The notes below the pieces were generated by a model. That model was given only the letters and a program-made list of their open reading frames with translations. It did no database searches and had not been told where the DNA came from. From Pedococcus dokdonensis (GTDB taxonomy: Bacteria; Actinomycetota; Actinomycetes; Actinomycetales; Dermatophilaceae), in assembly GCF_900104525.1 (NCBI RefSeq), contig NZ_LT629711.1, forward strand, positions 3,286,001-3,350,000: 64,000 nt of DNA. The letters are read 5' to 3'. Made by a program: the position numbers and the translations under genes. This document shows, in pieces, positions 45,530 to 53,991 of this stretch (position 1 is the stretch's first letter; the number at the start of each line of letters is the position of its first letter).

Positions 45530-45889
45530 ATGAGTCAGACCCAGGACAGGCCGGTCAGCAAGCAGAGCGCTCGACAGTTGGCCCGACGGGCTGCGCTGGG
45601 CGCACAGTCCAAGATGCGCGAGCAGCGGGTGCAGCGGGAGAAGCGGCTCAGTGCCCGTGGGATCGAGGTGATGGTGGCGTTGGGGGAGCGCGATGAGATG
45701 GTGCGGCGGTGCGAGCAGCGAGCGGGGGAGGCGCTGCACCAGATGACGGCCGTCGAGGGCCTCGGCTTGGACGAGGCGATCCAGTGGTGCGGGCAGGGCC
45801 TGAGCCGTCGGGAGGCGGCGCGGCTGTGCGCGCTGGCCCGGGACGAGGTGTCGTCGTCCCGGACGGCGAGCGACGCCTCTGCCGACTGA
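45530..45889 (+). CDS. Small helical protein beside the relaxase
   Basis: A 119-residue, highly charged helical protein starting at ATG 45530 with GAGAGGA upstream. The N-terminal half is Arg/Lys-rich (SKQSARQLARRAALGAQSKM), suiting nucleic acid binding. The second half ends in GLSRREAARLCALARDEV. Divergent small basic proteins next to relaxases are often relaxosome helpers (MobC/TraJ role); here that is inferred. No family is recognised. Confidence 0.6.
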   Translation: MSQTQDRPVSKQSARQLARRAALGAQSKMREQRVQREKRLSARGIEVMVALGERDEMVRRCEQRAGEALHQMTAVEGLGLDEAIQWCGQGLSRREAARLCALARDEVSSSRTASDASAD

Positions 45890-45898
45890 GGCGCGCCG

Positions 45899-46399
45899 GT
45901 GGGTGCTCGGCGGCTGGACGAGGAAGGGTTAGCGCTGCTCCATGCGGCGGTCGCGGATGCCGACACGGTGGCCCGGCGTGGGCGCAAGATTGTGCGGGTC
46001 GCAGGGAGCGACTGCTGGTGGTGGACCGGGGCCATCAGCGGCAAGGGTCACGGCCGGTTCTGGTTCGCGCCGGAGCGGGTGATCATCGCGCATCGTTTCG
46101 GCTTCGCCCAGGTGCACGGCGTCGAGGCATTGGCCGCAACGGAGGTCCTCGGGCACCGGTGCGACAACCCCCTGTGCCAGCGGGTGCACCCCGAGCACGT
46201 GGTCGCCTCGACCTATGTCGAGAACCGGCGCGAGTGGGCCATCCGCCGGGCGCTGACTGGCTCCCCGCTGGGTGACCCTCGGGGCGCGCGCCGTCGAGCG
46301 CGGGAACTGCGGGACCTGGCGCGGAAGGATCCGCAGCTGGTCGCCGACGACCTGCGGCGACTCACGCGGATCTTCGGCGAGCAGCTGCCCCTTTGGTGA
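45899..46399 (+). CDS. HNH-type endonuclease-like protein (HNH_3)
   Basis: A 166-residue protein starting at GTG 45899, 9 nt after the previous stop. The pattern DCWWWTGAISGKGHGRFWF, AHRFGFAQVHG, LGHRCDNPLCQRVHPEHV matches phage- and plasmid-type HNH_3 endonucleases with the zinc ligands in CDNPLC and the catalytic histidine in GHRC. The C-terminus is helical and basic. It is probably co-transcribed with the small relaxase-linked gene and is followed by a strong terminator at 46409. Confidence 0.75.
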   Translation: MGARRLDEEGLALLHAAVADADTVARRGRKIVRVAGSDCWWWTGAISGKGHGRFWFAPERVIIAHRFGFAQVHGVEALAATEVLGHRCDNPLCQRVHPEHVVASTYVENRREWAIRRALTGSPLGDPRGARRRARELRDLARKDPQLVADDLRRLTRIFGEQLPLW

Positions 46400-46408
46400 T
46401 CTCGTGGG

Positions 46409-46451
46409 CAGAGCCCGGAGCGCGGCTCCTGGTCGAGCGCTCCGGGCTCTG
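46409..46451 (+). terminator. Terminator after the HNH gene
   Basis: CAGAGCCCGGAGCGC (46409-46423) pairs perfectly over 15 bp with GCGCTCCGGGCTCTG (46437-46451); the loop is 13 nt. It begins 9 nt after the HNH stop. No U-run follows, which is normal for GC-rich actinobacterial terminators. Confidence 0.7.
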
Positions 46452-46540
46452 TGCCGGGGGGGTCAGGCGTTGGTGTGCGCGTCCGACGCCGCACGCTTGA
46501 TGCGGCTTGGCTCATCGGTCGTCAGCAGCTGCTGGGCGCG

Positions 46541-46571
46541 TGCGCGGGTTGTCCCCTCGACAACCCGCGCA
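46541..46571 (-). terminator. Terminator after the ParB-like gene
   Basis: TGCGCGGGTTGTC (46541-46553) and GACAACCCGCGCA (46559-46571) make a perfect 13-bp stem with a 5-nt loop, 14 nt beyond the stop of the leftward ParB-like gene. Together with the hairpin at 46409 it separates the convergent transcripts. Confidence 0.7.
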
Positions 46572-46585
46572 CCGGAGTAGCCGGG

Positions 46586-48178
46586 TCAGGCGGCCGGGGT
46601 GGCCGCGCCGGCGTCGGTCGGAGCGTCGCTGGCGTCCTCGCTCCCCGGCGTGGGCTCAGGGTCCGGGGTGTCGATACTTGCCTCGGGGGCGTGGGTGGCA
46701 GGCGCGGCTGGGGCGGCCGGCTTGGTGCGGGCGCGCCGCGCGGGCTTGGGCTTGGTCAGACCTGCCGCCCGCTTCTCGACGTCGGACAGGTCGTAGCCGT
46801 TCGCGGTGATGAAGGTCAGGTAGTCGGCGGTGGCGGGCATGACCCGCCGCCACGACTGCCGGTCGGTGCCCGTCTCCAGGCTTGCGAGCAGTCGGCACAG
46901 GGCGATGACCTGGGCTCGACCTTCGGTGGCCTTTTCGATCAACGCGGTCCACCCGCTGCCGTAGCCGTAACCGGTGTGCTTCAGCCCGAACCACTCGGCG
47001 GCCAACTGCGATCCGCCGACGCTCGCGACGACCTCGGGGTGCTCGGTGAGGACACGGGCGAGGAAGGCCGACGACCCCTTGGGCGCGGTCTTGCGGCTGG
47101 CGAAGGCGGCCAGCCAGTCGCGCCGCACCGGCTCGGCGCTGTCCCACGCCTTGTTGGAGTCGACCACGTCGCGCCGCTCGGCACGGGCCGCCTCGCGCTG
47201 CTCGGGGCTCATGTCGGCCGCCTTGGGCTTGGACGATGCGCCCCCGTGGTTCCACAAGTCCACGTGCCCTGCGGCGCGCCACGTCGTGCACACGTAGTGG
47301 GGTTCGGCCTTCCGAAGGCGGACCTCCTTGCCCTTCTCGTCCTTCTCCCAGGCGGTGGTGACACTGAGGTAGGCCGCGTGGCCGTCGCACGTGGCGTGGG
47401 TGGCCTTGTTGTAAGCGCGGCCCCCCTCCGTGGCGGCGAGCCGGTCCAGAGTCCGGGTGCTGTGGTCGTCGTAGGCAGGCCGCTCGACGACGCGCACTCC
47501 CTTGGCCGTCAGGGTCTCGGTCATGGCGGCGATCGCGGTGGCGTCCAGCCGGGCGTCGCGCAGGCGCTGGGCCGTGTGGTCGAACCCGTGGCCGTCCTTG
47601 GCGGCGACCATCAGGTCCTTCACCGCGTCGGGGTCTGCCTCGAACTCGGCCAGCGCGACGGCCTGGTCCAGGGTCAGGAAGTCCCAGCGCTGCGCGGCCT
47701 TCTGGGCCAACTCGCTACCTGCGATAGTCAGTGCGGCGTCGACCTCGGTGCGGGGCCGTGCCGTGCGCCGTTTGATCTGCGCCGCAGTCAAGCCGAACGC
47801 TGCCAGCTGCTTGACGCCCGCGATCCGGTCGGCGGTAGTCATGGCGCTGCGGTGGTCGTTCTCGGCCATCTGGTGCACGATCCGGTCGGCGTCCTCTGGC
47901 TGCTGGACAATGACGGCCGGGATGCTGGGGCGCTTGGCCTCGACGGCGGCAAGGGCGCGCCGCTGGCCGCGCAGGATCACGAACCGGCCCTGTGCGTCGT
48001 AGTGACCGATCACCGGCTCCAGCACACCGAGTTCACGGATGCTGGACACGAAGTCGGCGGTCAGGTTGGCCTCGCTGCGCACGTTTAGGCCGACGACGGC
48101 GGTGGCGGGGTCGATCTGCACGAGGGTGATCTGCTCGGCGGCCGCGGCTGCGGCCTGCGGCGTGGCGTTGGTGTTCAT
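46586..48178 (-). CDS. ParB-like partition/CTPase-type protein
   Basis: A 530-residue protein from ATG 48178 with AGGAGAG upstream (the frame opens at 48334). The N-terminal ParB/Srx domain shows GLNVRSEANLT, IRELGVLEPVIGH and the box II GRFVILRGQRRALAA, where GQRR replaces the usual GERR. A helix-turn-helix-like part follows (IAGVKQLAAFGLTAAQIKRR). The long C-terminal half is specific to actinobacterial mobile elements and ends in a disordered Ala/Pro tail. It may serve partition or regulate the element. No ParA-like partner is adjacent, since the nearest one lies in the transfer operon. Confidence 0.82.
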   Translation of the reverse strand: MNTNATPQAAAAAAEQITLVQIDPATAVVGLNVRSEANLTADFVSSIRELGVLEPVIGHYDAQGRFVILRGQRRALAAVEAKRPSIPAVIVQQPEDADRIVHQMAENDHRSAMTTADRIAGVKQLAAFGLTAAQIKRRTARPRTEVDAALTIAGSELAQKAAQRWDFLTLDQAVALAEFEADPDAVKDLMVAAKDGHGFDHTAQRLRDARLDATAIAAMTETLTAKGVRVVERPAYDDHSTRTLDRLAATEGGRAYNKATHATCDGHAAYLSVTTAWEKDEKGKEVRLRKAEPHYVCTTWRAAGHVDLWNHGGASSKPKAADMSPEQREAARAERRDVVDSNKAWDSAEPVRRDWLAAFASRKTAPKGSSAFLARVLTEHPEVVASVGGSQLAAEWFGLKHTGYGYGSGWTALIEKATEGRAQVIALCRLLASLETGTDRQSWRRVMPATADYLTFITANGYDLSDVEKRAAGLTKPKPARRARTKPAAPAAPATHAPEASIDTPDPEPTPGSEDASDAPTDAGAATPAA

Positions 48179-48447
48179 CGGTGATGCTCTCCTGTCGAAT
48201 AGAACGAACTGACATGGGCTATCCTCGTCGGAACCAAGGCCCGGTCGTAGAGCGTGCGGCGAGCCTGTGGACAAGGCACCGGCGACGGGTTTCGACTGTG
48301 GAGAACGGGTGCCGGCGGGTGGCCTCCCCGGCACTCCCGCCGCGTCCTGGCAGGGCCCGTGCGCTGCCGCGCCAGCCGACGAGGAGAAGGGCGCGGGTGA
48401 CCGGGAATGACGAGCGGGTGGGTGTTAGGACGCGAAGGAGGAGCACC

Positions 48448-48885
48448 ATGGCGAAGACCGTCGAGGACACGATCTCGACGGGTGCCTACTGGGACCCGGA
48501 CACCTGGCACTTGGCGCGGGCGGCATACGTGGCCGACCTGGATAACGACCCGAACGGCCCGGATGCGTTCATCGGCTGGCTCCACCGGGCCATCGAGCAG
48601 CACGCCGCGCGCGGGGTCCGTGGCCGCGCACGCCTGCGAGCTGAGCACTCGCCGGCCGGGGACGGCCGGCGCGGGTTCAACAGGCACCACCCGCTTCGAG
48701 CGAGCACCAGGGCCGCGCTCGAGCAGGCGATCGTCGAGGACCGCCGGACCGGTGGCGTGGTGCTGAGCCGGTCGGGCTTCCTGCGGGAAGCCGTCGTGGT
48801 CGCAGTCGACGCCTCGAGACGCCGGGCGGGTGGCGAGCTGACGATGGTGGCCGGTCGGCTGCCCAACCACCCGGTTCGCAGCTGA
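48448..48885 (+). CDS. Unknown protein, possible DNA-binding partner of ParB-like
   Basis: A 145-residue protein starting at ATG 48448, preceded by AAGGAGGAG. It diverges from the ParB-like gene across about 270 bp. N-terminal part YWDPDTWHLARAAYVADLDN is helical. The C-terminus LSRSGFLREAVVVAVDASRR resembles the second helix of ribbon-helix-helix or MobC-like DNA-binding proteins. No family is firmly recognised. Confidence 0.55.
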   Translation: MAKTVEDTISTGAYWDPDTWHLARAAYVADLDNDPNGPDAFIGWLHRAIEQHAARGVRGRARLRAEHSPAGDGRRGFNRHHPLRASTRAALEQAIVEDRRTGGVVLSRSGFLREAVVVAVDASRRRAGGELTMVAGRLPNHPVRS

Positions 48886-48919
48886 TGACGCTCACTCGGC
48901 GACCGAGGCCGAATGGCGG

Positions 48920-49006
48920 TCAGCCGGCCGAGGAGATGTCGACGCCGCCGTTGTGGACGATGACCTTCACGGGCGGGTAGTCCACGTGGCCGTCATGGCA
49001 TCTCAC
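48920..49006 (-). CDS. Possible 28-residue microprotein
   Basis: A short leftward frame with GTG start reads VRCHDGHVDYPPVKVIVHNG and ends GGVDISSAG. It lies alone in the gap between two real genes and has coding-like third positions. There is no strong ribosome site, although GGACAGGCG is upstream. It is either a microprotein or the decayed end of a gene. Confidence 0.25.
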   Translation of the reverse strand: MRCHDGHVDYPPVKVIVHNGGVDISSAG

Positions 49007-49109
49007 CCAAGGGGCGCCTGTCCACTACGTCAACGATGTCCTGGCGGGCACCCCTGAGCACGGCGCTCCGCGACCGTTCAGCGGCCATCGAGTCCGGCCA
49101 GCTCCTTGC

Positions 49110-50063
49110 TCACGAGAGCCGGCGCGCCGAGAGCCCGACGTTTGCGCCCCGAGGCTGCGCCGTCCCGTACCCGGCGACCTTCTCAAGCCCGGTGGATCGG
49201 CGCAGACGCTGCGAACCGGTGGGGTCGACTGGCATCGATTCCTCACGCTCGGAGGAACCTGGTCGGGTGCCGGGGCGACCAGCTGAGATCTCCTGCCGAT
49301 GACGAAGTCGCAACACCGTTCGGGGCGAGACCCCGATCGCCTCCGCGATCTCGCGGTCGGAATACCCTGCCGTCGAGAGCCCGCGGACCGCTGCGACCCG
49401 CTCATCCTGAGTTAGTTGCAGACCGGTATCGCACCGTGTGCCGGCGGACCCGCCGGCCACCAGTCGATCGACCACGACCGAGTCCAAGGAGGCTTCCACC
49501 GGGGCGCCGTGCTGGGGCGTCGCTCGCGGGTCGTCGATCGCCTCGTCGTCCCACGCCAGTGGTGGGGGGTAGCCGCGGGCCGCAGCTCGGTCGCGTGCAG
49601 CCCGGGACGGGCCGAGGGTCATGCTCAGGCGGTCGTAGACGTCCCGCACCTGCCGCCAGCCCTGGATGCTGATCAGGTCGCGCGATCGCGTGACGAGCTG
49701 ACCGGAGGGGACACCCTCGGCCTCGAGGTCCGCCTTGCGCCACCCGAGGGCCATCAACGCCTGCACGCGGCGCACGGCGCCGACGCTGGGCACGCTCCCG
49801 GAGGCCCGGGCATACACGTCGTTCAGCGTCAACGACGCGACCCGTGCCGCGGTCTGCCGCTGTACCTGTTCATGGCGACCGTCCATGATGTGAGCGACCG
49901 CGGTGCCGCTCAGGCCGCTAGCCCGCGCGATCGCCCGGACGGGGACCTGCGCGTCCACGAGCTCTTGGAGCTTGGCTCGTGTGTCGGTTGCGGGGACGTA
50001 GCGCCGGCGGCCATGGGCCCGGTCGCGGGCGTATCCGACTTCCCAGGCCTTGGTGTAGCTCAT
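49110..50063 (-). CDS. Helix-turn-helix regulator with two HTH regions
   Basis: A 317-residue protein from ATG 50063 (MSYTKAWEVGYARDRAHGRR); the frame opens at 50714, but the long extension is a shadow. One HTH is near the N-terminus (VPVRAIARASGLSGTAVAHI), and a second is in the C-terminal third (YSDREIAEAIGVSPRTVLRL). Such proteins are frequent in actinobacterial phages and conjugative elements and act as transcription regulators. The target is unknown. It diverges from the zinc-protein gene at 50295. Confidence 0.7.
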   Translation of the reverse strand: MSYTKAWEVGYARDRAHGRRRYVPATDTRAKLQELVDAQVPVRAIARASGLSGTAVAHIMDGRHEQVQRQTAARVASLTLNDVYARASGSVPSVGAVRRVQALMALGWRKADLEAEGVPSGQLVTRSRDLISIQGWRQVRDVYDRLSMTLGPSRAARDRAAARGYPPPLAWDDEAIDDPRATPQHGAPVEASLDSVVVDRLVAGGSAGTRCDTGLQLTQDERVAAVRGLSTAGYSDREIAEAIGVSPRTVLRLRHRQEISAGRPGTRPGSSEREESMPVDPTGSQRLRRSTGLEKVAGYGTAQPRGANVGLSARRLS

Positions 50064-50294
50064 CGATCCGTCCTGACGCGGTGGGCAGCGGGCTATCCCG
50101 GGTTCCGCAACCAAAGCCGTGGAGGCGGGTCCGGGTGGACGGCCAGGGCGGCCGGCGGGTCTGTCCACCAAGGCACTGGACGACGTCTTTGGGCAGTGAC
50201 AAGGCGCCCGGGACGAACCGCTGGCTTCCCTACTCCTGTACAGGCTGACGGTGCGGGACCACTGTTCCCGGGGTGCAAGGAGAGGAAGGGCACG

Positions 50295-50678
50295 ATGCAC
50301 GCGTTGACGAGCGAAGTGGTGCTGGAGCCGATGGTCTTGGCGCGACTGCGACACCAGCGGGTGGCGATGCTGGCTTCGGCCGAGGTGCTCCGACGCACAC
50401 GGCACCCCCGGGCGGCGCAGCAGCTGCTGGCCGCCGCCGAGGATCTCGCTGTAGAGATCGAATCCGTTGAGGCGGGCGGCGATCCGCGGCGGCGTGCCTG
50501 TCTGGTGTGCGGCTGTACGCAGAAGCGTGCCTGCCTCGGCGGGTGTGTCTGGGTGGGCGCTCCGACGGGGGTCGACCTGTGCAGCCGGTGCGCGGCGGTG
50601 GTGGATCCCAGGAACCCACCAGCAGGCTGTGCCAGTGACCTGAGGTCCGTTCTGGACCCGGACGAGGCGGGGCTGTGA
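50295..50678 (+). CDS. Small Cys-rich zinc-binding protein
   Basis: A 127-residue protein starting at ATG 50295 with GAGAGGAAGG upstream. The N-terminal half is helical. The C-terminal half carries CLVCGCTQKRACLGGCVWVG and then LCSRC, a C-x2-C-x1-C ... C-x2-C layout for one or two zinc ions. The pattern is known from small proteins of actinobacterial plasmids and phages, with no assigned function. It is convergent with the M48-like gene. Confidence 0.65.
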   Translation: MHALTSEVVLEPMVLARLRHQRVAMLASAEVLRRTRHPRAAQQLLAAAEDLAVEIESVEAGGDPRRRACLVCGCTQKRACLGGCVWVGAPTGVDLCSRCAAVVDPRNPPAGCASDLRSVLDPDEAGL

Positions 50679-50761
50679 GCAAATGCGGGCCGGCCATGGG
50701 GAAAGCAGTCCCAACCGCGACCGCTGCCACGCCGACTGCGCGACCCGCGGCTCTGACGGAG

Positions 50762-51619
50762 CTACGCCCGGGGGGCCACGACGGCCAGCTGGGGCCGCTG
50801 CGCGGGGCCGGTCAGCGCATGGACGCGTTCGTGTACCTCCGGTGAGCTCGAGCAGCGCAGTAAGAACCGGGACAGAGCCTCAGCGAGGCCGGCTTGGCGG
50901 ACCTGCTCGTCGCCGAGCTCGCGGATCGTCGTGGCCCAGGCCCGCTCCCAGGGGCTCACGAGGTAGGACAGGGCGCCCACGAGGGTGATGATGGCGGCCA
51001 CAAGCCACTTTTGCACCGCTCCGGCCTGCGCTGCGGCGATCGCCGCAACGATGAACCGGCCCGTCCACGCCCACCGCACTGGCGGCAACCACCGGAAGGC
51101 CAGCAAGAGGCCGTCGGCCAGTCCACGTAGGGCCTGCCACGGCAGCGTCCAGAACTCCAGCGCCAAATCGGAACGCACGGCGCCACTGAGGACGACGCCC
51201 GCACCATGGCCGAGGACCGCCGCCTCCTGGTCGAGGGGCAGTTGGCGGTCCCGGACCGCGGCCACCAGGCCGGCCGAGACCACGACGGTGCTGCGGCCCG
51301 CTCCGACAGCCGTGATAGGCACCGCGCCGTCCCGCACTTGGAGCCGAAGCGTGCCCATGGGGACTCCGTGCTGGCACAGCAGGGCCACGGCGGGTGCCAG
51401 CGCCGCAGCCTCGGCCGAGCTGAGGTCACGGGCACGGAACAGGACCCGGACCGCCGCTGACTCCCCGGCTCCGACCAGCAGCACCAGCATGGTGGCCAGA
51501 CCGCAAACGAACACCGCTAGGCCCACCGTCGCGGGCAGCACCGCGCCCACCACGAACGCCAGCAGCATGCTGACCACGACCGCAGGCCCGTACGCGCCCA
51601 CCTTCCTCATCGTCGTCAT
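50762..51619 (-). CDS. M48-like membrane protein lacking the HExxH motif
   Basis: A 285-residue protein from ATG 51619 (GTG 51625 is the alternative; GAGGAGGAGGAG is upstream). Two membrane helices lie at the N-terminus (about 10-50) and more hydrophobic segments around 165-215. The context AVLGHGAGVVLSGAVRSDLA occupies the place of the HtpX/M48 zinc site, where HExxH is expected; here it is GHGAG. FWTLPWQALRGLADG follows as in M48 relatives. I read it as a catalytically dead M48-type protein. M48-like genes are common in these elements. Confidence 0.6.
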   Translation of the reverse strand: MTTMRKVGAYGPAVVVSMLLAFVVGAVLPATVGLAVFVCGLATMLVLLVGAGESAAVRVLFRARDLSSAEAAALAPAVALLCQHGVPMGTLRLQVRDGAVPITAVGAGRSTVVVSAGLVAAVRDRQLPLDQEAAVLGHGAGVVLSGAVRSDLALEFWTLPWQALRGLADGLLLAFRWLPPVRWAWTGRFIVAAIAAAQAGAVQKWLVAAIITLVGALSYLVSPWERAWATTIRELGDEQVRQAGLAEALSRFLLRCSSSPEVHERVHALTGPAQRPQLAVVAPRA

Positions 51620-51854
51620 CACCACCGTCTCCTCCTCCTCGAGTCGAGATGGGCACTAGTGCGAAAACCTCGACGGCGGGCGGTGCTGACCTCCAGAGGG
51701 GCACCGGTGGCCATTAGGCCTACGAGAGCAGCGTCGTCCCCACCTACGACACCCCGGCGGCGTCATGCACAGGCTCGGAAGCAGGCCTGACCGCGCCCCG
51801 GCGGGGTCTGAGTGGATCGGGTTGTACACCTCTCACGAACCAAGGAGAACAGCC

Positions 51855-52205
51855 ATGATGAGCGCCGACCCCAGCCCTATCGATCTGCACGCCGTCGACA
51901 GCCTGAGCACCGTAGCCCGACTGCTGGCGCGCGCCTCGGACATGACCTGGGACCAGGCCGCCACCAATCCCGGCCCGGCCCTGCGCTTCCTGGGGATCGG
52001 TCTGGATCTGGCCACGTCCCTGGCACTCGAGCTGCTGCCCGCAGGCCACAACGTCGACGACCCCGCGCCCGTCGAGACCGACCCGCTGAAGCTGCTGCGC
52101 GCCGCCGAAGAGCTCACCCGGCTGCGCCCCATCGAGGACTTCCCGCCCGGAACGTCACAGGTGATCGCCGCGATCTGCGACCTGCTCAGCGAGCACGCGC
52201 CATGA
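51855..52205 (+). CDS. Unknown helical protein, first of a coupled pair
   Basis: A 116-residue acidic helical protein starting at ATG 51855 with AAGGAG upstream. Its end overlaps the next start by ATGA (52202), so the two are translated together. No motif is recognised. Confidence 0.6.
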   Translation: MMSADPSPIDLHAVDSLSTVARLLARASDMTWDQAATNPGPALRFLGIGLDLATSLALELLPAGHNVDDPAPVETDPLKLLRAAEELTRLRPIEDFPPGTSQVIAAICDLLSEHAP

Positions 52206-53698
52206 CCGGCCGGGACAAACGCAGCGTCGGCGAACTCCTCCTCGAGTCCGACCACGCCGCCAGAGCGATCCTGATGGACGTCGACGAGATGGACGCCGCC
52301 ACGATGCTGCGCACCTGGGGTGAAGTCGTCCAGGCGGCCGGCGAACTCTGGCAGGCCCTACCACCGGTGACCCTTCCCCAACCGGGCACCGGGGAGCACC
52401 TTCCCGACTCCGCAGACCTCGCGATCCGACAGCTTCGCGCGATGAGCGAAGCCATGCATCGCACCGGACGCGGGCGAGCCTGGCCAGGAGACGGGCCCGC
52501 CGACGACCGCCTCCTCGGCATAGCCGAGAGCTTCACCGGAGCAACCGATCTGATCAGCCGTCACGCTATTCCTCGGCCGCCACTCAGCGAGCCCGAACGG
52601 CGCGACCTCCAGGCCGCCAGGACCCGGATCATGCACACCCTGTACATCGGCTCCCACGGGGTCGCCGTCGCCGTCGGCCGACGGGTGCGCGAGCTGGAGA
52701 TGAAGATGGCCACACGGGGCGCACTAACCACCGGGGACTCACTTCGGCAAGCCCGCGCCGCACACGCGCGGCTAACCGCGTTCGAGCAGCAGGCCGGCGC
52801 CGTCATCGCCGGCACCTACCCCGGCCGCCTGACGGGGGAACACCGCGAGCCCCCAGCCGCAGGACGGCTGGCCCAAGCCCTGGCCATCTGGGACGTCCAG
52901 ACCCACCGCACCCTGAGCGACCGGGTTAGCACCGCGGATCTCATGCTCACCGCCCGCACGCAGGCAATGGTTCTCACCGCGACCAGCACGCTCACACGCG
53001 CCGCCGCCGACTACGGACATGTCGACCGGCAGCAGTACACGACCCGCCTGTTGCCCGCGATCGAGGCAAGCCACCAAGGCTGGGAGATCATGGCCGGCCT
53101 CTGGAGAGACCTGACACCGCCGACCTCACGCCGCGTCGACCCCGACCTCGCCCGCGCGGCCCTCGAGACCCGGGCCGCGCTGTACGAACTCCTTCACGAC
53201 GGCGCAACCATCGCCCATGACTCGCTCATCGGCCAAAGGACCGACTTGCGCCGGGTCGGCCGACTCGCCAAGCAGGTACTGGCCACCAACCTCGACCTGG
53301 CGCACGTCAATCATGACGCCGCCACCGACCCCGAATTGAGCGGAGCCGCACGAACCGTGAACATTTTGGCGATCGCCACCCGGCGCCACGATCCGCGAGA
53401 CGCCCCGGCCATCGACGACAGCCCCCTCGCCGCGTGGGTCACGCCCCGCGACCTTCTTGCCAACCGAGCCGTCTCCCTGCCCGACCACGTCCGCGCCGGA
53501 ATCGCGGCCACCGCGAACTCCCTCATCGAAGCTAACGGGACAGCCATGAGCGCCGCGGCACTCCTCGACGCCGCCAGCCCGCAGGCCCACCAGACCCGCC
53601 GGAACACTGAGCGAAGCGCCAATGGGCGCAAGGCCCTTCACGACCTAAGCATCCTTAGCTTGTCCGCGGCTCGGCCAGGGCCGCGCTGCGAGAGGTAA
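52202..53698 (+). CDS. Unknown helical protein, second of a coupled pair
   Basis: A 498-residue, almost fully helical protein coupled to the gene before it. It has no signal peptide, membrane helix or known motif. Long Ala/Arg-rich helices and GC-rich third codon positions like those of the transfer genes suggest it belongs to the element backbone. The 290-bp gap after it (to 53991) contains only a weak 6-bp hairpin at the stop and no gene I can support. Confidence 0.6.
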   Translation: MTGRDKRSVGELLLESDHAARAILMDVDEMDAATMLRTWGEVVQAAGELWQALPPVTLPQPGTGEHLPDSADLAIRQLRAMSEAMHRTGRGRAWPGDGPADDRLLGIAESFTGATDLISRHAIPRPPLSEPERRDLQAARTRIMHTLYIGSHGVAVAVGRRVRELEMKMATRGALTTGDSLRQARAAHARLTAFEQQAGAVIAGTYPGRLTGEHREPPAAGRLAQALAIWDVQTHRTLSDRVSTADLMLTARTQAMVLTATSTLTRAAADYGHVDRQQYTTRLLPAIEASHQGWEIMAGLWRDLTPPTSRRVDPDLARAALETRAALYELLHDGATIAHDSLIGQRTDLRRVGRLAKQVLATNLDLAHVNHDAATDPELSGAARTVNILAIATRRHDPRDAPAIDDSPLAAWVTPRDLLANRAVSLPDHVRAGIAATANSLIEANGTAMSAAALLDAASPQAHQTRRNTERSANGRKALHDLSILSLSAARPGPRCER

Positions 53699-53991
53699 TT
53701 GGGGCGGCCAATTCGCAGGGACTTACTGGTCTAGTTTTCGAGGTCTCGGCGCGTACTTCGGAGCGTGCTCGCCCAGCGCAGACGAAAGGCCCGATCCCTA
53801 ACCGCCCGCCGGCCAAGCCGACGGGCCGTACGGCGAGTCGGGAACTTGGACATCGGTGTCGCGGCTCCGAAGCTCGTCCGTGTCGGCTTGCTCAAGTTCT
53901 GCCTCTGCATGTCCGCCGTTTACACGGAGTTCATCGGGTGGGAGTCGGATGTCATCACCACTTCTACCTTCCTGCCAGGAGATGCATTTCC

